From Roseateles sp. YR242 (lineage in GTDB: Bacteria > Pseudomonadota > Gammaproteobacteria > Burkholderiales > Burkholderiaceae_C): a DNA stretch of 64,000 nucleotides. The position numbers were made by a program, and so were the translations under genes. This document shows, in pieces, positions 62,315 to 64,000 of the stretch (its first letter is position 1; the number at the start of each line of letters is the position of its first letter). The stretch covers positions 242,245 through 306,244 of the forward strand of contig NZ_FOAV01000004.1 of assembly GCF_900109745.1 (NCBI RefSeq). Direction: 5' to 3'. Below the pieces are notes generated by a model. It saw nothing but the letters and a program-made list of their open reading frames with translations, ran no database searches and had not been told where the DNA came from.

Positions 62315-63109
62315 TCAGTTCGAGAACTTGTAGTCCGTCTTGGCCTTGGTGCGCAGTTCTTCCTGGAACGCGCCCACCTTCTGCTGGCTGATGCGCTGGA
62401 CGATCTGGGCCTTCACATCGTCGAAAGCCGGGAACTGCGCGTCACGCGTTTCTTCCAGCTTGATGATGTGGAAGCCAAATTGCGACTTCACCGGGGTCTG
62501 CGTCATTTCACCAGCCTTCAGCTTGGCCAGAGCCTGGCTGAATTCGGGCACGTAGGCGTCCGGTGCGGACCAGCCCAGATCACCACCATTGGCCGCAGAG
62601 CCCGTGTCGGTGGAGTTCTTGCCAGCCAGGTCGTCAAACTTCGCGCCACCATTGAGCTGCTTGATCAGCGCCTTGGCTTCGTCTTCCGTCTTCACCAGGA
62701 TGTGACGAGCGTGGTACTCGGTACCGCTGGCCTGCGCCTTGAACTTGTCGTATTCGGCCTTGGCTTCAGCGTCCGTCACCGGGTTCTTCTTCGCATAGTC
62801 GGCAAAGAGCTCACGGATCAGCAGCGACTGGCGAGCGAGTTCCAGCTGGGCCTTGTAGTCGGCCGTGCCGGACAGGCCACGCTTCTCGGCTTCCTGCATG
62901 AAGATCTCACGCAGCACGACTTCGTCCTTGACCTTGGCTTCCATTTCCGGATTGCGGGGCTGGCCAGCCTTGGTGATCTGGGCAATCAGCAGGTCAGCAC
63001 GTGCCTTCGGCACAGCCTTGCCGTTCACGGTTGCAATGTTCTGCGCCATGGCCGGCAGGGACAGGGCGCCAATGGCCGCGATGGTGGCGGCAAGCACAAA
63101 CTTCTTCAT
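62315..63109 (-). CDS. Periplasmic parvulin-type peptidylprolyl isomerase
   Basis: This 264-residue protein has a signal peptide ending in PAMAQ. An N-terminal helical part (KVKDEVVLREIFMQEAEKRG) follows, then a parvulin domain (YHARHILVKTEDEAKALIKQ, DTGSAANGGDLGW, TPVKSQFGFHIIKLEETR). It is a PpiC/SurA-type foldase for exported proteins, with one parvulin domain. The ATG at 63109 starts at the signal peptide; an in-frame start 22 codons upstream is less likely. It is downstream of bolA in a probable operon. Confidence 0.94.
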   Translation of the reverse strand: MKKFVLAATIAAIGALSLPAMAQNIATVNGKAVPKARADLLIAQITKAGQPRNPEMEAKVKDEVVLREIFMQEAEKRGLSGTADYKAQLELARQSLLIRELFADYAKKNPVTDAEAKAEYDKFKAQASGTEYHARHILVKTEDEAKALIKQLNGGAKFDDLAGKNSTDTGSAANGGDLGWSAPDAYVPEFSQALAKLKAGEMTQTPVKSQFGFHIIKLEETRDAQFPAFDDVKAQIVQRISQQKVGAFQEELRTKAKTDYKFSN

Positions 63110-63171
63110 GGATAAAGGGCCTTTCAGAGACTCCCGGTGAGCGTCAATGACGCTCCAAAACAAAGCGCCGA

Positions 63172-63489
63172 TCAACGGCGCTGCTCATGGACCTTGTTCT
63201 GCTGTTCGTCGGGCGCGCGTGCATCAATGGCCAGCGCGTGAATGCCCTTCTTCATCAGATCGGCGAGGGCATCATATACGAGCCGATGTCGCGCCACCCT
63301 GGGTAAACCGGCAAAGCGCGAGCTCACGATTTCAAGGTAATAGTGCCCCCCTTCACGCGCCCCCGCATGGCCAGCATGCTGGGCACTGTCGTCGCGCACG
63401 TGAAGAAAGTCAGGGGTCAGCACCGCTCGCACACGGCTTTCAATGACAGCCGAGAGCGGGCTTTCCATCGGGGTTTGCAGCTCGTTCAT
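63172..63489 (-). CDS. bolA: BolA-family protein
   Basis: The 105-residue product has the BolA fold: LHVRDDSAQHAGHAGAREGG and YYLEIVSSRFAGLPRVARHR, then LVYDALADLMKKGIHALAID. BolA proteins bind glutaredoxins and iron-sulfur centres and affect morphology and stress responses. It overlaps the upstream yciB gene by 4 bases, so the pair is coupled. Confidence 0.95.
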   Translation of the reverse strand: MNELQTPMESPLSAVIESRVRAVLTPDFLHVRDDSAQHAGHAGAREGGHYYLEIVSSRFAGLPRVARHRLVYDALADLMKKGIHALAIDARAPDEQQNKVHEQRR

Positions 63490-64000
63490 CCCCGCCGCTC
63501 CTCTGGCGCCACGGCGTTTTCATCACCGTTGGCATCTTCGGCCGTCTCTGGAAGATGACGACTGATATAGACGCCCTGGGCCAGCATGAACAGCACCATC
63601 AAACCCGTCGAACCGAAGGCCTTGAAGTTGGCCCAGGCGGCCGTGCCGAAGTGGTAAGCGACGTAAAGATTGGCAAACCCCATCAGCCCGAAGAACACCA
63701 CCCACGCCCAGTTGAGCCGGGCCCAGACGCCATCGGGCAGCGACAACTCCGCCCCCAGCATCTTGCGCAGCAGGACACGGCCCAGCACCAGGTGACTGAA
63801 CAGGAAGGAAATGGCCACGGCCCAGTACAGCAGCGTGGGCTTCCACTTGATGAAGTCTTCGTTGTGGAAGTAGATGGTGGCGCTGCCCATCACCATCACC
63901 AGTGCCAGGCTCACCCAAAGCATCAGGTCCACCTTGCGGCGCGTGATCTTGAGGAAGAGCACCTGGCTGACCGTGGCCGCCATCACCACCACCGTGGCCA
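63486..64000 (-). CDS. yciB: Septation protein A/inner membrane protein YciB (5' partial)
   Basis: The frame is open to the window end, so the start lies beyond it. The visible 168 or more residues hold several helices: LMLWVSLALVMVMGSATIYF, PTLLYWAVAISFLFSHLVLG and WAWVVFFGLMGFANLYVAYH. This matches the YciB/IspZ family, a membrane protein involved in cell division and envelope integrity. The C-terminal tail is acidic. The gene overlaps bolA by 4 bases. Confidence 0.92.
   Translation of the reverse strand, partial: ATVVVMAATVSQVLFLKITRRKVDLMLWVSLALVMVMGSATIYFHNEDFIKWKPTLLYWAVAISFLFSHLVLGRVLLRKMLGAELSLPDGVWARLNWAWVVFFGLMGFANLYVAYHFGTAAWANFKAFGSTGLMVLFMLAQGVYISRHLPETAEDANGDENAVAPEERRG

Overview
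The window is chromosomal DNA of high G+C from a betaproteobacterium of the order Burkholderiales. The Roseateles/Mitsuaria/Rubrivivax/Leptothrix group is the most likely source. That placement rests on the aceE-aceF-lpdA operon whose E3 carries its own lipoyl domain, a phaC-phaA-phaB cluster with a class I PHA synthase, glnA-DUF4124-ntrB-ntrC, an orphan Bug-type binding protein, and the yciB-bolA-parvulin order. It is inference from family recognition; no database was searched. Most of the window is densely packed housekeeping sequence. I see no rRNA, tRNA, prophage, insertion sequence or CRISPR array.

Layout. 1-6100: 3' end of a urate hydroxylase-like PuuD, a repeat-rich gap, a chemoreceptor, a Bug binding protein, a HIT hydrolase and a small secreted protein. 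6100-12200: an exported M16 protease, oligopeptidase A and folD. 12200-23000: a FixL/FixJ-like two-component pair divergent from the pyruvate dehydrogenase operon (aceE, aceF, lpdA) and an ornithine cyclodeaminase-family gene. 23000-28500: an HDOD protein, a LapG-like protease with a LapD-like c-di-GMP receptor, a Nudix hydrolase and pgeF. 28500-34500: a small membrane protein and the phaCAB operon, with a convergent IclR regulator. 34500-40900: an AIM24-family protein, a beta-propeller/NodB pair, and sterol desaturase-EI24-cinA. 40900-46200: the nitrogen-control locus glnA-DUF4124-ntrB-ntrC with a sigma-54-type promoter. 46200-50900: duplicated intergenic repeats, an MBL-fold hydrolase, peptide deformylase and a large FecR/DUF6600 protein. 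50900-60900: a HupE/UreJ-like membrane protein paired with a DUF3500 Ig lipoprotein, a MacAB-outer-membrane-factor efflux operon, an alpha/beta hydrolase and the divergent tesA/ybbA pair. 60900-64000: DUF2062 protein, parvulin, bolA and partial yciB.

How the parts connect. Pyruvate dehydrogenase makes acetyl-CoA, which PhaA and PhaB convert to 3-hydroxybutyryl-CoA and PhaC polymerises, so carbon overflow and storage are both represented. NtrB/NtrC senses nitrogen status and is expected to drive glnA. LapD/LapG would release a surface adhesin when c-di-GMP falls, although the adhesin gene is not here.

Most unusual observations: (1) PhaC carries an extra N-terminal tail of about 130-150 residues rich in Lys-Ala-Pro/Ser/Thr repeats, like histone-H1-type DNA-binding tails, which suggests a polymerase that could itself tether granules to DNA. 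(2) A mosaic family of about 100-160 bp palindromic intergenic elements occurs at three separate loci. (3) A HupE-like transporter is paired with a DUF3500 lipoprotein with no hydrogenase or urease genes nearby. (4) Short-period tandem repeats sit at gene ends, one of which supplies a stop codon.
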